Positions 23,082-33,105 are shown, numbered from the stretch's first letter. The stretch is DNA of 38,011 nucleotides from Deltaproteobacteria bacterium (GCA_026388335.1 JAPLJZ010000110.1:1-38011), one strand, 5' to 3'. The notes: generated by a model not told the origin, from the letters alone. A program made the numbers and translations.

Positions 23082-26000
23082 TTAGCCAAGGGGTTGTTTT
23101 TTGTCCAGTACCTCACGAATGGCATTGGCCAGCGCGCTCATCCGGATCGGCTTGGTAATCAACCGGTTGATGCCGAGGGTGGTGAGTTTTTCCAGGTCTC
23201 CTTTTTCCTGAAGTCCTGAACAGAGCACGATGGGAATGTCCGTGCGAATACGTCTTATTTCCCCTGCCACATCGAAGCCCGTCAGGTGGGGCATGGTCTT
23301 GTCCGTGATCACAAGATCAAAAGTGTCTCTACTCTCCTTGAATACCTCGATCGCCTTTACAGGATCGGTTTCCGTTACTACCCGGTAACCAAGTTCCTCC
23401 AGCAAATCCTTGCTCAGCTCGGCCACCATTTTTTCATCATCAATAAACAGGATCGTTTCGCCTTTCCCCGGCAAGAGGGCTTCTTCTATGTCCTTGCCGC
23501 CTTCCTTCTGCTTTTCCATCAGCGGCAGGTAGACCCTGAAGATCGTTCCCTTGCCCACCTCGCTGTACACCCTGATCTCCCCGCCATGATCCTTGGCGAT
23601 TCCGTGCACAACGGCCAGTCCCAAACCCGTCCCCTCTCCCTTTTCCTTGGTCGTAAAGTAGGGCTCGAAGATTCTCTCGAGATTTTCCTGCGGGATTCCC
23701 TGCCCGGTATCCCTAACGGTCAATACCAGGTAATGGCCGTGCCTTATCGGCGGACGATGCAAGCGATCATCCGCATTGATGACGACTTCTTCCAGGCCGA
23801 TCTCCAGGACGCCCCCGGTCTCCCTCATGGCATGCCCGGCGTTTGTGCACAGGTTGATCAGCACCTGATGCATCTGCGTGGGATCGGCCATGATGACATC
23901 GGCAGTCTCTTCGATCTTCTGAGTTATTTCTATCGTCGTCGGCAGAGATGCCCGCATAAAGTTGAAAACTTCTTTAACGATAGGAGCGAGTGCGATGGGC
24001 TTTTTTTCCTGCTCGGCCTTGCGACTGAAGGTGAGGATCTGCCGCACCAGATCCCTTGCCCGCTCGGCGGCCTTGAGCACCTGTTCCATATGGTGGTGGA
24101 CTTTCGGCCGGTCCTGCACCGCCTTCAGACATAGTTCCGAATAACCCATGATGCCGCTAAGGATGTTGTTGAAATCATGGGCGATGCCGCCCGCCAGGGT
24201 GCCGACGGCCTCCATCTTCTGGGCCTGGATGAGTTGACTTTCAAGCTTGCTGCGCTCCTCTTCCGCCTGCTTGCGCCCGGTGATGTCCCGGAATACTCCC
24301 TCGACCCCGACAATATTCCCGGCGTCGTCGAAGTAGAAGTGGCTGTTCGTTTCCACCGTGACAGGTGTGCCGTCCCTTCTTTTCAAGTCCACTTCATAGT
24401 TCGTGACGCTTCCCTTTTCCTGAACCTGCCTGAGAAATTCCGCACGTTTCTCCGGATCGTAATAGAATGTCCCGGCAATGGGTCTGCCAAGGCATTCAGC
24501 GAGGGATTCATACCCGAGAAGAGTCAAAAAACTGGGGCTTGCCATGATGAGATTGCCCTGGACATCACTGCGGTAAAAGACATCCTGGATGTTCTCGATG
24601 ACGCTACGGTAATTGGCCTCGCTCCGCCTGAGCGCCTCCTCGGCCTGCTTGCGCTCGGTAATATCCCGGATGCACTCAATGGCTCCGATAAGCCGTCCCT
24701 CGGTGTCCCGAAGCGGCGAGGCCTTTGCCCAGACGAATGCTCCTTTGCCACCGTACAGGGCGGGACAGAACACCTCGATGACGAGATTCTCGCCTTCTCT
24801 TTGCAGAAGGGGGTACTTTGCGGCAATTTCGTGCGCAGGTTCCCAGAAAAGATCCATGAGCTGCGGACGGGCCACCCCGTAAAAAGGGATCGTATAGGCA
24901 TATTCACCCTTGCCGATCATCTCTTCGGCAGGTATGCCCGTCATCTCCTCGATCGCACGGGTCCAGATGATGATCCGCTTGTTTTCATCGATGGCCAGGG
25001 TCGCATCGGGGAGAAAGTCGATGATGTCAGACAGGCGCCGTTCACTGTCGCTCTGGGCCGTTTCCGCCCGTTTCCGCTCCGTGATATCCTCGGAGATGCC
25101 CAGCAGATATTCGGCTTCTCCGGTTACGTTCAAGATCGGCACCTTCTTGGTGTGCAGGATACGCTCTCCCTTGCTGTGGGTCTGGATGCGTTCTTCCGGG
25201 ATCTCTACAATCTCCTTTCTGTGCAGAACATCCCTGTCCTTCTCCGTAAAAAAATCAGCCTGTTCCTTCGGAAAGAAATCATAATCGCTCTTCCCCAACA
25301 GGTCATCTCTGGAATGACCCAGTAGATCCTCTCCCGCCCGGTTGAAACGTACAAACCGGAGATCCATGGCATCCTTGAGGAATATCATGTTCGGGATATT
25401 CTCGACAATCGAGTCCAGGAACGTATTCATCCTGAGCAGTTCCTCCTCCGTCCGTTTGCGGTCGGTCATGTCGCGACCGACACCGAACCTGCCGACCGGT
25501 TTACCATCGAGATCAAATAATGTCGTTGTGAGAAACTCCACCGGTGTTTTCGCCCCGGTCTTATGGATGATCTCCACTTCGTAAGGAAGGGTAACCTCTC
25601 CCCTTATTCCCCTTCTAAACTGTTCCACCGCCGCTTCCCTGGATTCGGAGGCCAGGGTGTCCGTGAACGGCCTGCCGGTCAATTCATGGGTGGAATAACC
25701 CGTGAGGACTTCGAGTCTCGGATTGGCATAGGTAAACATCCCCCGTCTGTCCACGATGAAGACCAGGTCGCGGGTCGTTTCAATCAGGGTGCGGTACTTC
25801 TTCTCGCTCTCACACAATGCCTTGTTTGCCCGCCCAAGCGCCGCTGTCCGCTCTTCGACCCGCCTTTCCAACAACTCCTTCTCTTCCCGAAGCCTATTTG
25901 TCAGTTCCCGGATGCGCAGATGCACACCCACGCGCGCCAGCACCTCTTCCCGCTGGAAAGGCTTGGTAATATAGTCCACGGCGCCCGCGGCAAATCCTTT

Positions 26001-26315
26001 GATCTTATGTTCCGTTTCCGCCAGGGCCGTCATGAAGATCACGGGAATTTCCTTTGTGCTTTCCATGGCCTTCAACCGGCGGCATGTCTCGTATCCGTCT
26101 ATTTGCGGCAAGAGGATATCGAGCAGTATTAAATCGGGCCGAGCATAGTGTGCCCTTTTCAGCCCGCTCTCACTATCTTCCGCCACCAGAATCGAAAAAT
26201 TACGATCCTCCAGAAAACTCGTCATCATGGCCAGATTATTGGGGTCATCGTCGATGATCAGGATGGTTGGTTCCCTGGCATCATTATCCCCTTGATTCTT
26301 CATGGCGTCGCTCAT
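23082..26315 (-). CDS. Multi-PAS hybrid histidine kinase with receivers at both ends
   Basis: Seen: 1077 residues. N-terminal receiver (D66 in [15 protein letters not shown] at 116-120), coiled coil (about 140-170), four PAS units (about 170-287, 296-415, 425-556, 562-684, each ending RDMT/EDIT/RDIT), HisKA with H713 in GGIAHDFNN, HATPase with DTGQGIP and GTGLGLAV, and a C-terminal receiver (D1005 in LVITDKTMP). No membrane segments, so it is cytoplasmic. Start ATG 26315 has AGAAGGAAA and overlaps the stop of the Cache-type kinase gene (ATGA), so the two kinases are translationally coupled. Inference: it receives phosphate from the upstream membrane kinase through its N-terminal receiver. No DNA-binding output is encoded nearby. 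Confidence 0.93.
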   Translation of the reverse strand: MSDAMKNQGDNDAREPTILIIDDDPNNLAMMTSFLEDRNFSILVAEDSESGLKRAHYARPDLILLDILLPQIDGYETCRRLKAMESTKEIPVIFMTALAETEHKIKGFAAGAVDYITKPFQREEVLARVGVHLRIRELTNRLREEKELLERRVEERTAALGRANKALCESEKKYRTLIETTRDLVFIVDRRGMFTYANPRLEVLTGYSTHELTGRPFTDTLASESREAAVEQFRRGIRGEVTLPYEVEIIHKTGAKTPVEFLTTTLFDLDGKPVGRFGVGRDMTDRKRTEEELLRMNTFLDSIVENIPNMIFLKDAMDLRFVRFNRAGEDLLGHSRDDLLGKSDYDFFPKEQADFFTEKDRDVLHRKEIVEIPEERIQTHSKGERILHTKKVPILNVTGEAEYLLGISEDITERKRAETAQSDSERRLSDIIDFLPDATLAIDENKRIIIWTRAIEEMTGIPAEEMIGKGEYAYTIPFYGVARPQLMDLFWEPAHEIAAKYPLLQREGENLVIEVFCPALYGGKGAFVWAKASPLRDTEGRLIGAIECIRDITERKQAEEALRRSEANYRSVIENIQDVFYRSDVQGNLIMASPSFLTLLGYESLAECLGRPIAGTFYYDPEKRAEFLRQVQEKGSVTNYEVDLKRRDGTPVTVETNSHFYFDDAGNIVGVEGVFRDITGRKQAEEERSKLESQLIQAQKMEAVGTLAGGIAHDFNNILSGIMGYSELCLKAVQDRPKVHHHMEQVLKAAERARDLVRQILTFSRKAEQEKKPIALAPIVKEVFNFMRASLPTTIEITQKIEETADVIMADPTQMHQVLINLCTNAGHAMRETGGVLEIGLEEVVINADDRLHRPPIRHGHYLVLTVRDTGQGIPQENLERIFEPYFTTKEKGEGTGLGLAVVHGIAKDHGGEIRVYSEVGKGTIFRVYLPLMEKQKEGGKDIEEALLPGKGETILFIDDEKMVAELSKDLLEELGYRVVTETDPVKAIEVFKESRDTFDLVITDKTMPHLTGFDVAGEIRRIRTDIPIVLCSGLQEKGDLEKLTTLGINRLITKPIRMSALANAIREVLDKKQPLG

Positions 26316-29300
26316 TTTCCTTCTCCCATATGCTGCTCTACCAACTCCAGGATAGCCTTGGTCTTGAATCCTCCGGCCAGGTGGCGGAGTTGCCCGGCAA
26401 AGCGACCGTATTTCTTGTCCTTCCCTGCCAACTCGGCTGCCCAGGCCTTAATTTTTCGCATATTACCCATTACGGCCAATTCATGCAAGACCTGCATCTC
26501 TTCCCCCGGAGGAATCATCAGCGTCGCATCCGGGCCTTCAAGCGCTTCGTCCTCGTGAGTGACATCCTGGCCCTTGCTTTCCCGGTGGAACCATTCAAGT
26601 TGCAAGTGCGCAGCAAGGATACTCAGCAACTCCTTCATTCTAACCGGCTTGCGCAGAAAATCAGTACATCCCGCCAGCAGGCTTTGTTGCTTATCCCTGT
26701 CAAAGACACTGGCGGATATGGCAATGATGGCAATATCTTGCAACTGGGACATCCGGCGTATTGCCTGAACGGCCTCATAACCGCTCATGATCGGCATCCT
26801 GATGTCCATAAGGATCAGATCCGGGTGAATGGCCTTCGCCTTCTCCACGGCCTCTTTCCCATTTTCCGCTTCCGACAGATCAAACCCAAGGGGCTTAAGC
26901 AGATCGATCAACACCGCCCGGTTGTCATCCTTGTCATCCACCACCAGCACCGTCCGGCGCCTGCCTTTGTACCCTGTGATCGTCTCTTCCCAGGCCGGTT
27001 CCTCTCTCACGTCTCCTGGGACAACAGGCAACGCCACTTCGAAAGAGAAGGTGCTCCCTTCACCCGGCCGGCTTTGCACCTGGATAACGCTGCCCATGGC
27101 CTGCACCAGCGCCTGGCTGATGGCCAATCCGAGCCCGGTACCCCCGGTCCTGAATTTGTCGGCGCCTGCCTGCACAAATGGAAGAAACAACCGATCCATA
27201 TGATCCGGGGTGATGCCTTCACCCGTATCGGTTACTTCGAAGTGGATGGTGACCGTTTCCCCTTGCCCGGCGCCTGCCGACTGTTGATTGACGATAACCG
27301 CCGCCTTGAACGTCACTGCCCCGTGATCGGTAAATTTGACCGCGTTGCCGAGGAGGTTGAGCAGCACCTGCCGCAATCGCGTCTCATCGGCGTGCACCGT
27401 GGTGGGAAGCGTTGTGACCGGCTCATAATTGAAAGCAAGCTCCTTTTCTTTAGCCCGCATGCCGATAATCCCGGAAATATCCTGCAAGAAGGTGGGCAAC
27501 GTAAAATCAATAGGATGAAACTCCATCTTTCGGGCCTCGATCCGTGAAATGTCCAGAATGTCGTTGATCAGCGTGAGCAGATAGTTGCCGCTCTTCTCGA
27601 TGATATTTACCGCATTTTCCTGTGGGCGGTTCAAATCCCTGCTGAGTTTAAGGATCTGGGCATATCCCAGTATCCCGTTCAGCGGCGTCCGGAGTTCATG
27701 GCTCATGTTGGCCAGAAAGGAGCTTTTGGCCTGGTTTGCCACTTCGGCGCGTTCCTTTGCTTCCATCAGTTCGGCGGTTCGTTCTCGGACCAGCTCTTCA
27801 AGATGGTCGCGGTGTTTCTTCAGCTCCTCCTCCGCCCGCCTGCGGTCACTCACATCGGCGAAAAAACCTTCAATGAAGAGCGGTTTTCCGGCCTCATCGT
27901 GCACCATGCGGGCGCTGATGGATACCCAGATCTTTTGCCTGTCCTTGCGGTAGAATTGAACTTCTCGGCCGAGAACCTCCCCCTTTTCGAGAATAGTGGA
28001 AACGATGTCATTACGGTCGTCGGGTTGAGCATAAAGCTGCTGTTTGATATCGGTGATGCCTGCCAACAACTCATCGGGCGAATGATAACCCAGGATGCGG
28101 GCCATGGCCGGATTGGCGCTCAGAAACCGACCCTCGAACGAGGTTTGGAAGAGCCCTTCCAGGGAGTTCTCAAAAATGCCCCGGTATTTTTCCTCGCTCT
28201 GCCGCAGCCCCTCCATCGTCTCCCTGAGCCTGCCCGTCATAATGTTGAAGGTCCGGGCCAGGGCGCCGATCTCGTCCCGTGAGTGAACATCCACGACCTG
28301 ATTCAGGTCGCCTTGGATTATGGTCTCCGCGGCTTCCGTCAACTGCCTGACCGGACGGGCGATCGTCCAGGCCATGAAGATGCCGACCAGACCGATCAAA
28401 AGCGTGATCGTCAATCCGGCCAGACCCATAATGGTCGTCATCCTGGTTCGTCCGCCGCTTAAAACAGCCCGGTAATTCAGGAGTTCATCCTCGTAAACAC
28501 TGGTGCCGATCACCCAGTCCCATGGTTCGTAATAGGCGAGGCGGGCTACTTTCCAGCGTGGTGCGGGTTCGCCCGGGTTCTGCCAGCGATAGCGCTCGGT
28601 GGCCAGTTCTCCGGGCTTCAGGGCCTTCGCTTTGTTGATGATCGACTGAATGACATAGCGGCCGTCGCTGTCCTTGTTCTCCCAAATGTCTTCGCCGTCG
28701 CGCTCGCCTCTTTGGGAAATGATATAGCGGCCCCGGCCCTCACCTTTGCCTCCCAGGACATAGACATAACCCGTCTTGCCGACTCTGGTCTGCAGGATGG
28801 CCTGGTGCACCCTCAGCTCGACCGTTTTCTGTTTGACGCCGACATACAACATGCCCACCAGGTGGCCCGTTTTATCCTTGATCGGCTCATAGGCGGTGAG
28901 ATACCATGTATTGACGACAAAGGCGCGTCCGTGATAGGTTTTACCCTTCAGAATAGCTGCTGTTACGGGATTGGGTTTGCCGCCCGCAGCAACGGCAGGG
29001 ATGTAGGTGCCGATCGCCCGCCTGCCCTCCGCATCCTTGACGGTGGTAGCCACACGGATCATATCGCCTTTCTCGTTCATGCGCTGAAAGACGGTCGCTG
29101 TCTCGCCGACCAATCTTGTCACTTCATCGACAACCGCAGACTCGACACCGGGGTCGGTATTCCGTCCCAGCCATTTGCCGCCGATTAGCATCCTCGGCAG
29201 TTGAATCCTGGATCGTGTATTGGCAAACTGATTGGTTGCCGTCCAGGTTACGGTCTCTTCCGACAAACTCACCCTGCCTGCGTTGGCCAGGACGTGCCGT

Positions 29301-29554
29301 GCGACATTGAGATTGTAGTCGACCTGGTGTTGGACCGCCTCGTTCTCCGTTCTGACGAGGTTGTAGACGCCTTGCGTGATGTGATCCAGGTCGGCGTCGA
29401 TCAACGCATCCACTTCGCTTTGGGCCAGGGTATTGTACTGACCGCTTTGCCACACGGCCAGGGACACAAGGGCAACCGCCGTGATCAGCACACTGCCTGC
29501 CCCCAGCAAAGCTACTTTGACGTTGAGCCGGAGATTCCTGATAAGTTCGATCAT
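26312..29554 (-). CDS. Membrane Cache-HAMP-PAS hybrid histidine kinase
   Basis: Seen: 1080 residues from the ATG at 29554. TM about 11-35, a large periplasmic Cache-type sensor (about 40-365, with Cache-like VGMLYVGV and GTSVYEDE), TM about 373-395, HAMP (395-447), PAS (about 452-572), coiled coil, HisKA with H619 in SHELRTPLNG, HATPase with DTGEGIT and GTGLGLAI, receiver with D917 in DLILMDIRMP, and a C-terminal tail of about 95 residues that is not a named domain. Start: a TTG at 29593 extends the frame by 13 codons, but the ATG at 29554 follows GGAGAGAGGG. Known: Cache domains bind small molecules such as carboxylates or amino acids in the periplasm. The ligand is unknown. Confidence 0.93.
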   Translation of the reverse strand: MIELIRNLRLNVKVALLGAGSVLITAVALVSLAVWQSGQYNTLAQSEVDALIDADLDHITQGVYNLVRTENEAVQHQVDYNLNVARHVLANAGRVSLSEETVTWTATNQFANTRSRIQLPRMLIGGKWLGRNTDPGVESAVVDEVTRLVGETATVFQRMNEKGDMIRVATTVKDAEGRRAIGTYIPAVAAGGKPNPVTAAILKGKTYHGRAFVVNTWYLTAYEPIKDKTGHLVGMLYVGVKQKTVELRVHQAILQTRVGKTGYVYVLGGKGEGRGRYIISQRGERDGEDIWENKDSDGRYVIQSIINKAKALKPGELATERYRWQNPGEPAPRWKVARLAYYEPWDWVIGTSVYEDELLNYRAVLSGGRTRMTTIMGLAGLTITLLIGLVGIFMAWTIARPVRQLTEAAETIIQGDLNQVVDVHSRDEIGALARTFNIMTGRLRETMEGLRQSEEKYRGIFENSLEGLFQTSFEGRFLSANPAMARILGYHSPDELLAGITDIKQQLYAQPDDRNDIVSTILEKGEVLGREVQFYRKDRQKIWVSISARMVHDEAGKPLFIEGFFADVSDRRRAEEELKKHRDHLEELVRERTAELMEAKERAEVANQAKSSFLANMSHELRTPLNGILGYAQILKLSRDLNRPQENAVNIIEKSGNYLLTLINDILDISRIEARKMEFHPIDFTLPTFLQDISGIIGMRAKEKELAFNYEPVTTLPTTVHADETRLRQVLLNLLGNAVKFTDHGAVTFKAAVIVNQQSAGAGQGETVTIHFEVTDTGEGITPDHMDRLFLPFVQAGADKFRTGGTGLGLAISQALVQAMGSVIQVQSRPGEGSTFSFEVALPVVPGDVREEPAWEETITGYKGRRRTVLVVDDKDDNRAVLIDLLKPLGFDLSEAENGKEAVEKAKAIHPDLILMDIRMPIMSGYEAVQAIRRMSQLQDIAIIAISASVFDRDKQQSLLAGCTDFLRKPVRMKELLSILAAHLQLEWFHRESKGQDVTHEDEALEGPDATLMIPPGEEMQVLHELAVMGNMRKIKAWAAELAGKDKKYGRFAGQLRHLAGGFKTKAILELVEQHMGEGK

Positions 29555-29900
29555 ACCCTCTCTCCAGAACACAAAACCCCACACTCTTTTCAAGTAATGG
29601 GGTTTTCTTGATCAGTCTATACCATGTGACCCTCACGCAGGTTAAGGGTTCAGAACTTCTATTTCGACAGTATTTCACATAACTGAATTAGTATCATGCT
29701 TTCCCTGAGAAAGCCATAAAAATGCCTTTGTTCCCTATCTAAGATTAAAATGCATATATTCCTCACAAGCATGGTTATTCAATGTCTCCTTTTAAAAGTC
29801 TTTGAATTCTCTTTCATCATCGAACGGGATCAAATGCACAGGAGGTCTTTCCTTCCTCTTTGCCCTTGGCGAATCACTTTTCTTTGACATTTAAAACTCC
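29555..29900. other. Divergent intergenic region between the kinase pair and ArsR genes
   Basis: A+T-rich, about 340 bases. It must hold the promoter of the minus-strand kinase pair, though I find no strong hexamer pair. It carries a possible tiny minus-strand gene (29792-29890, listed) and, on the minus strand after its stop, a second short frame with no homology that I recognise. Confidence 0.5.
29792..29890 (-). CDS. Possible 32-residue basic peptide
   Basis: Seen: minus-strand ATG at 29888-29890 opens MSKKSDSPRAKRKERPPVHL and ends DDEREFKDF before TAA at 29792-29794. The strong basic first half and acidic tail look protein-like, but I see no clear ribosome site and do not recognise the family. 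It may be the 5' end of a lost gene. Its 5' end lies 10 bases from the -35 box of the ArsR promoter. Confidence 0.3.
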   Translation of the reverse strand: MSKKSDSPRAKRKERPPVHLIPFDDEREFKDF

Positions 29901-29929
29901 TTGACAGTCAGGGGGCATCCTTGTATATC
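29901..29929 (+). promoter_or_regulatory. Sigma-70 promoter of the ArsR-DsbA-VKOR operon
   Basis: TTGACA (29901-29906), 17-base spacer, TATATC (29924-29929). Start expected near 29936, 22 bases before the ArsR start codon. A second TTGACA lies 16 bases upstream (29885-29890), which could be part of an operator or an alternative -35 box. Confidence 0.7.
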
Positions 29930-29957
29930 TCTAAAAAAGAATATAGGGACTGTAGCC

Positions 29958-30305
29958 ATGAAAGATTATATCAAGGTAATGAAGGCCGTGTCCGACCCGA
30001 ACCGGGTGAAACTGTTGAAGATCCTGCAAGCCCGGGTGATGTGCGTCTGTGAAATCCAGGCGCTGCTGAGCATCGCCCAGCCCACCGTTTCCAAGCACTT
30101 GAAGGTTCTCGAAGAAGCCGGCCTGGTGACCTTCACGAAGGACGGCCTGTGGGTCAATTATCAGATTGCCGATGGCAGGAAGAGTCCTTACGCCGCCACG
30201 GTTTTAGGGAATCTCCGTCACTGGCTCGGCGACGATCCCGAAATTCGGACCCTGGTGGAAAAGACCCCGGATGTTTCCCGCGAACTGATCCGCCTGAAAC
30301 CATGA
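29958..30305 (+). CDS. ArsR/SmtB-family metalloregulator
   Basis: Seen: 115 residues; N-terminal KVMKAVSDPNRVKLLKIL, then CVCEIQ with C29 and C31 on the DNA-reading helix region, and QPTVSKHLKVLEEAGLV (winged helix, about 41-57). Known: the CVC pair is the ArsR-type site for As(III)/Sb(III), whose binding releases DNA; a third Cys found in E. coli ArsR is absent. Start: an upstream ATG at 29901 coincides with the -35 box, so the ATG at 29958 (GGGA site) is right. Inference: represses its own operon, which codes for a DsbA-like protein and a VKOR-like protein, so the response would be thiol oxidation or folding rather than arsenite efflux. Confidence 0.93.
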   Translation: MKDYIKVMKAVSDPNRVKLLKILQARVMCVCEIQALLSIAQPTVSKHLKVLEEAGLVTFTKDGLWVNYQIADGRKSPYAATVLGNLRHWLGDDPEIRTLVEKTPDVSRELIRLKP

Positions 30306-30348
30306 AAAACACGCAGACCATGACCATGGCCTATTGTGGATGAACGCA

Positions 30349-30370
30349 AGGCATGGAATGCCTGGTTTTT
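30349..30370 (+). terminator. Rho-independent terminator or attenuator after the ArsR gene
   Basis: AGGCAT (30349-30354), loop GGA, ATGCCT (30358-30363), then GGTTTTT (30364-30370). Sits 44 bases after the ArsR stop. No separate promoter for the downstream genes is seen, so partial read-through would lower their expression relative to the regulator. Confidence 0.65.
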
Positions 30371-30403
30371 GAGAAAAAGTGAAAGGAGCGCAGGAAGATA
30401 AAA

Positions 30404-31000
30404 ATGTGGACAAGGGATATGCGAGGTAAGAAGAGGACTTGGAGGGGTCTTGTCGTCATTGCTGTCTTTGGGTTAATTTTTGCGGGCAGCTTATACGCCC
30501 AAGGTCCGGCTTCCCCGTTTCCGACCTATGGCGCGGGGGTGATTCAGGTGCGGTTGTACACGGACTATTTCTGTCCTCCCTGCCGGGCTATGGAACCGCC
30601 GGTCGAACCGGTGTTACGGAATCTACTGAAGAGAAAGGTAATCACCCTGACCCTGGTGGATGTCCCCTTACACCGTTACAGCCCCCTGTATGCACAATAC
30701 TTCCTCTATGCCCTGATGGGAAAAAACGACTTGGAACACGCTCTCAGGGTCCGCAATATCCTCTTTGAGGCGGCGACCAACACGCATATCACGACCAAAG
30801 AGCAACTTGAAGAAATCTTCAAAAGCAAGGGGATACCCTTCGCAGTCTTTGACCCTAAACCCGCCTTTAACCGTTACAACGGCCTGATCACGGAGGAGGG
30901 CATCAAGTCCACGCCGACCTGCGTCATTATCAGAGGGGGTAAGAAGGAGACGTTTACCGGGAGCCAGGATATTCTCAAGGCCCTCAAACATTTGCAGTAA
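30404..31000 (+). CDS. DsbA-like exported thiol-disulfide oxidoreductase
   Basis: Seen: 198 residues with an N-terminal signal anchor (about 11-32), then YTDYFCPPCRAMEPPVEPVL with C57 and C60 as CPPC, an inserted helical region, and a cis-Pro strand GIKSTPTCVII. These fit the DsbA/thioredoxin-like family. Known: CPPC with a downstream cis-Pro catalyses disulfide transfer in the periplasm. Start ATG 30404 follows GGAAG. It is followed by the VKOR-like gene, the usual reoxidising partner where DsbB is missing. Confidence 0.88.
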   Translation: MWTRDMRGKKRTWRGLVVIAVFGLIFAGSLYAQGPASPFPTYGAGVIQVRLYTDYFCPPCRAMEPPVEPVLRNLLKRKVITLTLVDVPLHRYSPLYAQYFLYALMGKNDLEHALRVRNILFEAATNTHITTKEQLEEIFKSKGIPFAVFDPKPAFNRYNGLITEEGIKSTPTCVIIRGGKKETFTGSQDILKALKHLQ

Positions 31001-31031
31001 TGGGCGGCAACTTTTTTATGATGGCATATTG

Positions 31032-31493
31032 ATGGCGACTCAGCGGGTGAGATGGGATAAGCTCTTGAAAATCGCCAATCTAATTTTTCCGATCATCGGC
31101 TTAGGGCTGATGGTCTTCTATGAGGTCTGCGACACCTCCTGCTCCTCTCTGCGGGGTACCTTTGGGGGCGTCGATCTGAAATATGTCGGGATTCTCTTTA
31201 TGGCGGTGCTTCTGGCACTGAGCCTGCCGCCTGTCTCCCGTTACGCGACCCCGGTCAGCCATTTACGGACCATGATGCTTTCCGGCGCCCTGGGCGGGGA
31301 AATTCTCCTCGTCCGCTTTCAGATGGTCCATGATACCTACTGTCCCTTTTGCCTGGCCTTCGGCTTGTGCGTCCTGATCATTTTTGCCGCTAATTTCCCG
31401 AAGATGAATAAATATCTGGTGTTGGGGGCCTTCCTTGCCGGACTTGGCGCCTTTGCCCTCTTCTTCAAAGGGTCGGTGCTGCCAATCTATTGA
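31032..31493 (+). CDS. VKOR-family membrane thiol oxidoreductase
   Basis: Seen: 153 residues, four membrane helices, a first-loop Cys pair CDTSC followed by SSLRGTFGG, and the active-site YCPFC in the third helix region. This is the VKOR layout: two loop cysteines, Ser/Thr, and CxxC. Known: bacterial VKOR homologues replace DsbB, passing electrons from DsbA-like proteins to quinone. Start: ATG 31032 (TTG 31029 just before it). Weak ribosome site. Inference: with the upstream DsbA-like protein it forms a complete disulfide-forming pathway. Confidence 0.88.
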   Translation: MATQRVRWDKLLKIANLIFPIIGLGLMVFYEVCDTSCSSLRGTFGGVDLKYVGILFMAVLLALSLPPVSRYATPVSHLRTMMLSGALGGEILLVRFQMVHDTYCPFCLAFGLCVLIIFAANFPKMNKYLVLGAFLAGLGAFALFFKGSVLPIY

Positions 31494-31540
31494 GAAATAT
31501 GCGGTATTTGAGCACGCTCCCCAATCTGTTGCTGCTTAAT

Positions 31541-32743
31541 CTACATGGAGGCCCTGGCAATCGCCTCCGCCTCCCGTAGCTGCCCCAAGAGGGATCGGTC
31601 GAGGAGCAGTTGTTGGAGCTTCTTCTGGTCGATCAGGCCATGGTAGGATGGATGTAAGCGGTCAATGGGAGCGTCCCTTATGCCAGCCCCGTTGCTCTCA
31701 CCGGCAATCAGGCAGGCGGCCTGGTCGGCAAGAAACAGAACAAGCAGGTATTGTAAGGCTTCGTGATCCAGCCCGAGTTCGTTCCGGTGAAGATAGGCCG
31801 GGACGTGGTGAAGACTGACGGTCTCAACCATCAACTCCGATAACCCCCAGTGCTGCAAAGCCAGCCTCCCGACGAGGGCGTGATTGATCCCGTAAATGTC
31901 TTCCTCCTCTCTCATCGTCCAATCTGGCGAATAGATTCTGGCCGTGGCTGAATCGTTCTGCGGGAGGGACGGTAGTTTCATCATGAGAAATTTCCCGATG
32001 TCGTGGAGAATGCCCAGGGTGAAAAGGGTCCCCTGATTCAGATCTCTAAAGAGATAACCCAGGTAGGAGGCGCAGATGGCCGTATAATTCGCGTGTTGCC
32101 AGAGGGCCTGCATGGTCGGATCGCGATGGAAACTCTTTTCATTCAAGACATTCAGGATGCCTTCATTGTAGATAATGCCCTTCAGATTAGCCAACCCGAT
32201 AATCATGATGGCATGGCTGATGGAATTGAGCTTTTGCTCCATGCCGTAGTAGGGTGAATTGGCAACCCGGAGAATCTTGGCCGTCAACATGGGATCGCCG
32301 GTTATCATTCGGGACAGCTCAGCCATTGCCGCCTGAGGATCACCTATCATCCTCTGCAGTTTGTGAAGGGTGTCAAAATTCTTAAGGGATCCCAGATGTA
32401 ATAAGACTTTTTGTTTTACCTCCGCGCCGACGTCGTCAAGTTTGAGCAACGACGCCCTGTTTTCAGGCGGCAGGTCCTCAACGGAAAAGGTCAGGGCCAT
32501 GCCTTTTGTTAGACAGGCTTGAAGGCTTTGGGCGCTGTCTCCCGGATCGCCGTATGGGGGAACAGAAGGATGATCGGCGCTACGGTCATCATCGCCCTGC
32601 CCAGGCATATCCTTGATCGAAGGCCGGAACCCGCCGCGCTTTAACGGTTTTTTGTTCCCGCCAGGGGGCTCACGCATCAAAATATACAGAATCCCACAAA
32701 GCAAAACAACCGCCAGCATCATTATGACCGCAAAAGCGACCAT
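31541..32743 (-). CDS. Membrane-anchored HDOD-domain signalling protein
   Basis: Seen: 400 residues from the ATG at 32743 (GGAGG 5 bases upstream). One N-terminal membrane helix (about 3-23), a low-complexity linker rich in Pro, Gly and Asp (25-75), then the HDOD domain (about 115-310) with AKILRVANSPYYG, SISHAIMIIGLANLK and LGILHDIGKFLM. Known: HDOD proteins are catalytically inactive HD-type domains that act in signalling and development; HDI is kept here. The C-terminal 90 residues are a helical extension. It stands alone and runs toward the VKOR gene. Confidence 0.85.
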   Translation of the reverse strand: MVAFAVIMMLAVVLLCGILYILMREPPGGNKKPLKRGGFRPSIKDMPGQGDDDRSADHPSVPPYGDPGDSAQSLQACLTKGMALTFSVEDLPPENRASLLKLDDVGAEVKQKVLLHLGSLKNFDTLHKLQRMIGDPQAAMAELSRMITGDPMLTAKILRVANSPYYGMEQKLNSISHAIMIIGLANLKGIIYNEGILNVLNEKSFHRDPTMQALWQHANYTAICASYLGYLFRDLNQGTLFTLGILHDIGKFLMMKLPSLPQNDSATARIYSPDWTMREEEDIYGINHALVGRLALQHWGLSELMVETVSLHHVPAYLHRNELGLDHEALQYLLVLFLADQAACLIAGESNGAGIRDAPIDRLHPSYHGLIDQKKLQQLLLDRSLLGQLREAEAIARASM

Positions 32744-32944
32744 CACGCCCTCCGGAATTAGTCTTTCAGGAGCCCCTTATTTTTATAACTATAGATGGCC
32801 AGCGATTTACCGTCAAGAAAAATTGTACATGGGTGCATGGATATTCCGGGCTATGGTGAACTCAAAGATGACTGGGCATTTGCATAGGCAGGCAAAAAAT
32901 ATCCTTAATATTCCTTATTTTACCTTTCCCCCTAAAGAAGTTTA

Positions 32945-32972
32945 TTGACTAATATCGGAAACTATGCATAAT
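32945..32972 (+). promoter_or_regulatory. Promoter of the S11 peptidase gene, with a structured leader
   Basis: TTGACT (32945-32950), 16-base spacer, CATAAT (32967-32972), one mismatch in each hexamer. Start expected near 32979, so the leader is about 127 bases and contains short complementary stretches (CTCC/GGAG around 33010-33030). I do not recognise a riboswitch class. The rest of 32744-32944 holds no gene. Confidence 0.5.
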
Positions 32973-33105
32973 TGCAATTGAAAACGTATGCAGCTCCCGA
33001 GGTTCTCCAGTTCACGAGTCACGGAGAGGAGTCTGAGAGGCTGCGGAAAGTCTAATCGATGATTCCCGAGAGGTATATTCTTCGGCATCTTCTGAAGGAG
33101 GGATA

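Noticed and set aside
30302-30380. Short frame after the ArsR gene ending YCG then TGA, with a hairpin just downstream, as a selenoprotein (TGA = selenocysteine)
   Set aside because: Only 13 codons before the TGA, no CxxU or similar motif, the hairpin is better explained as a terminator with its T-tract, and read-through gives only a short chain.
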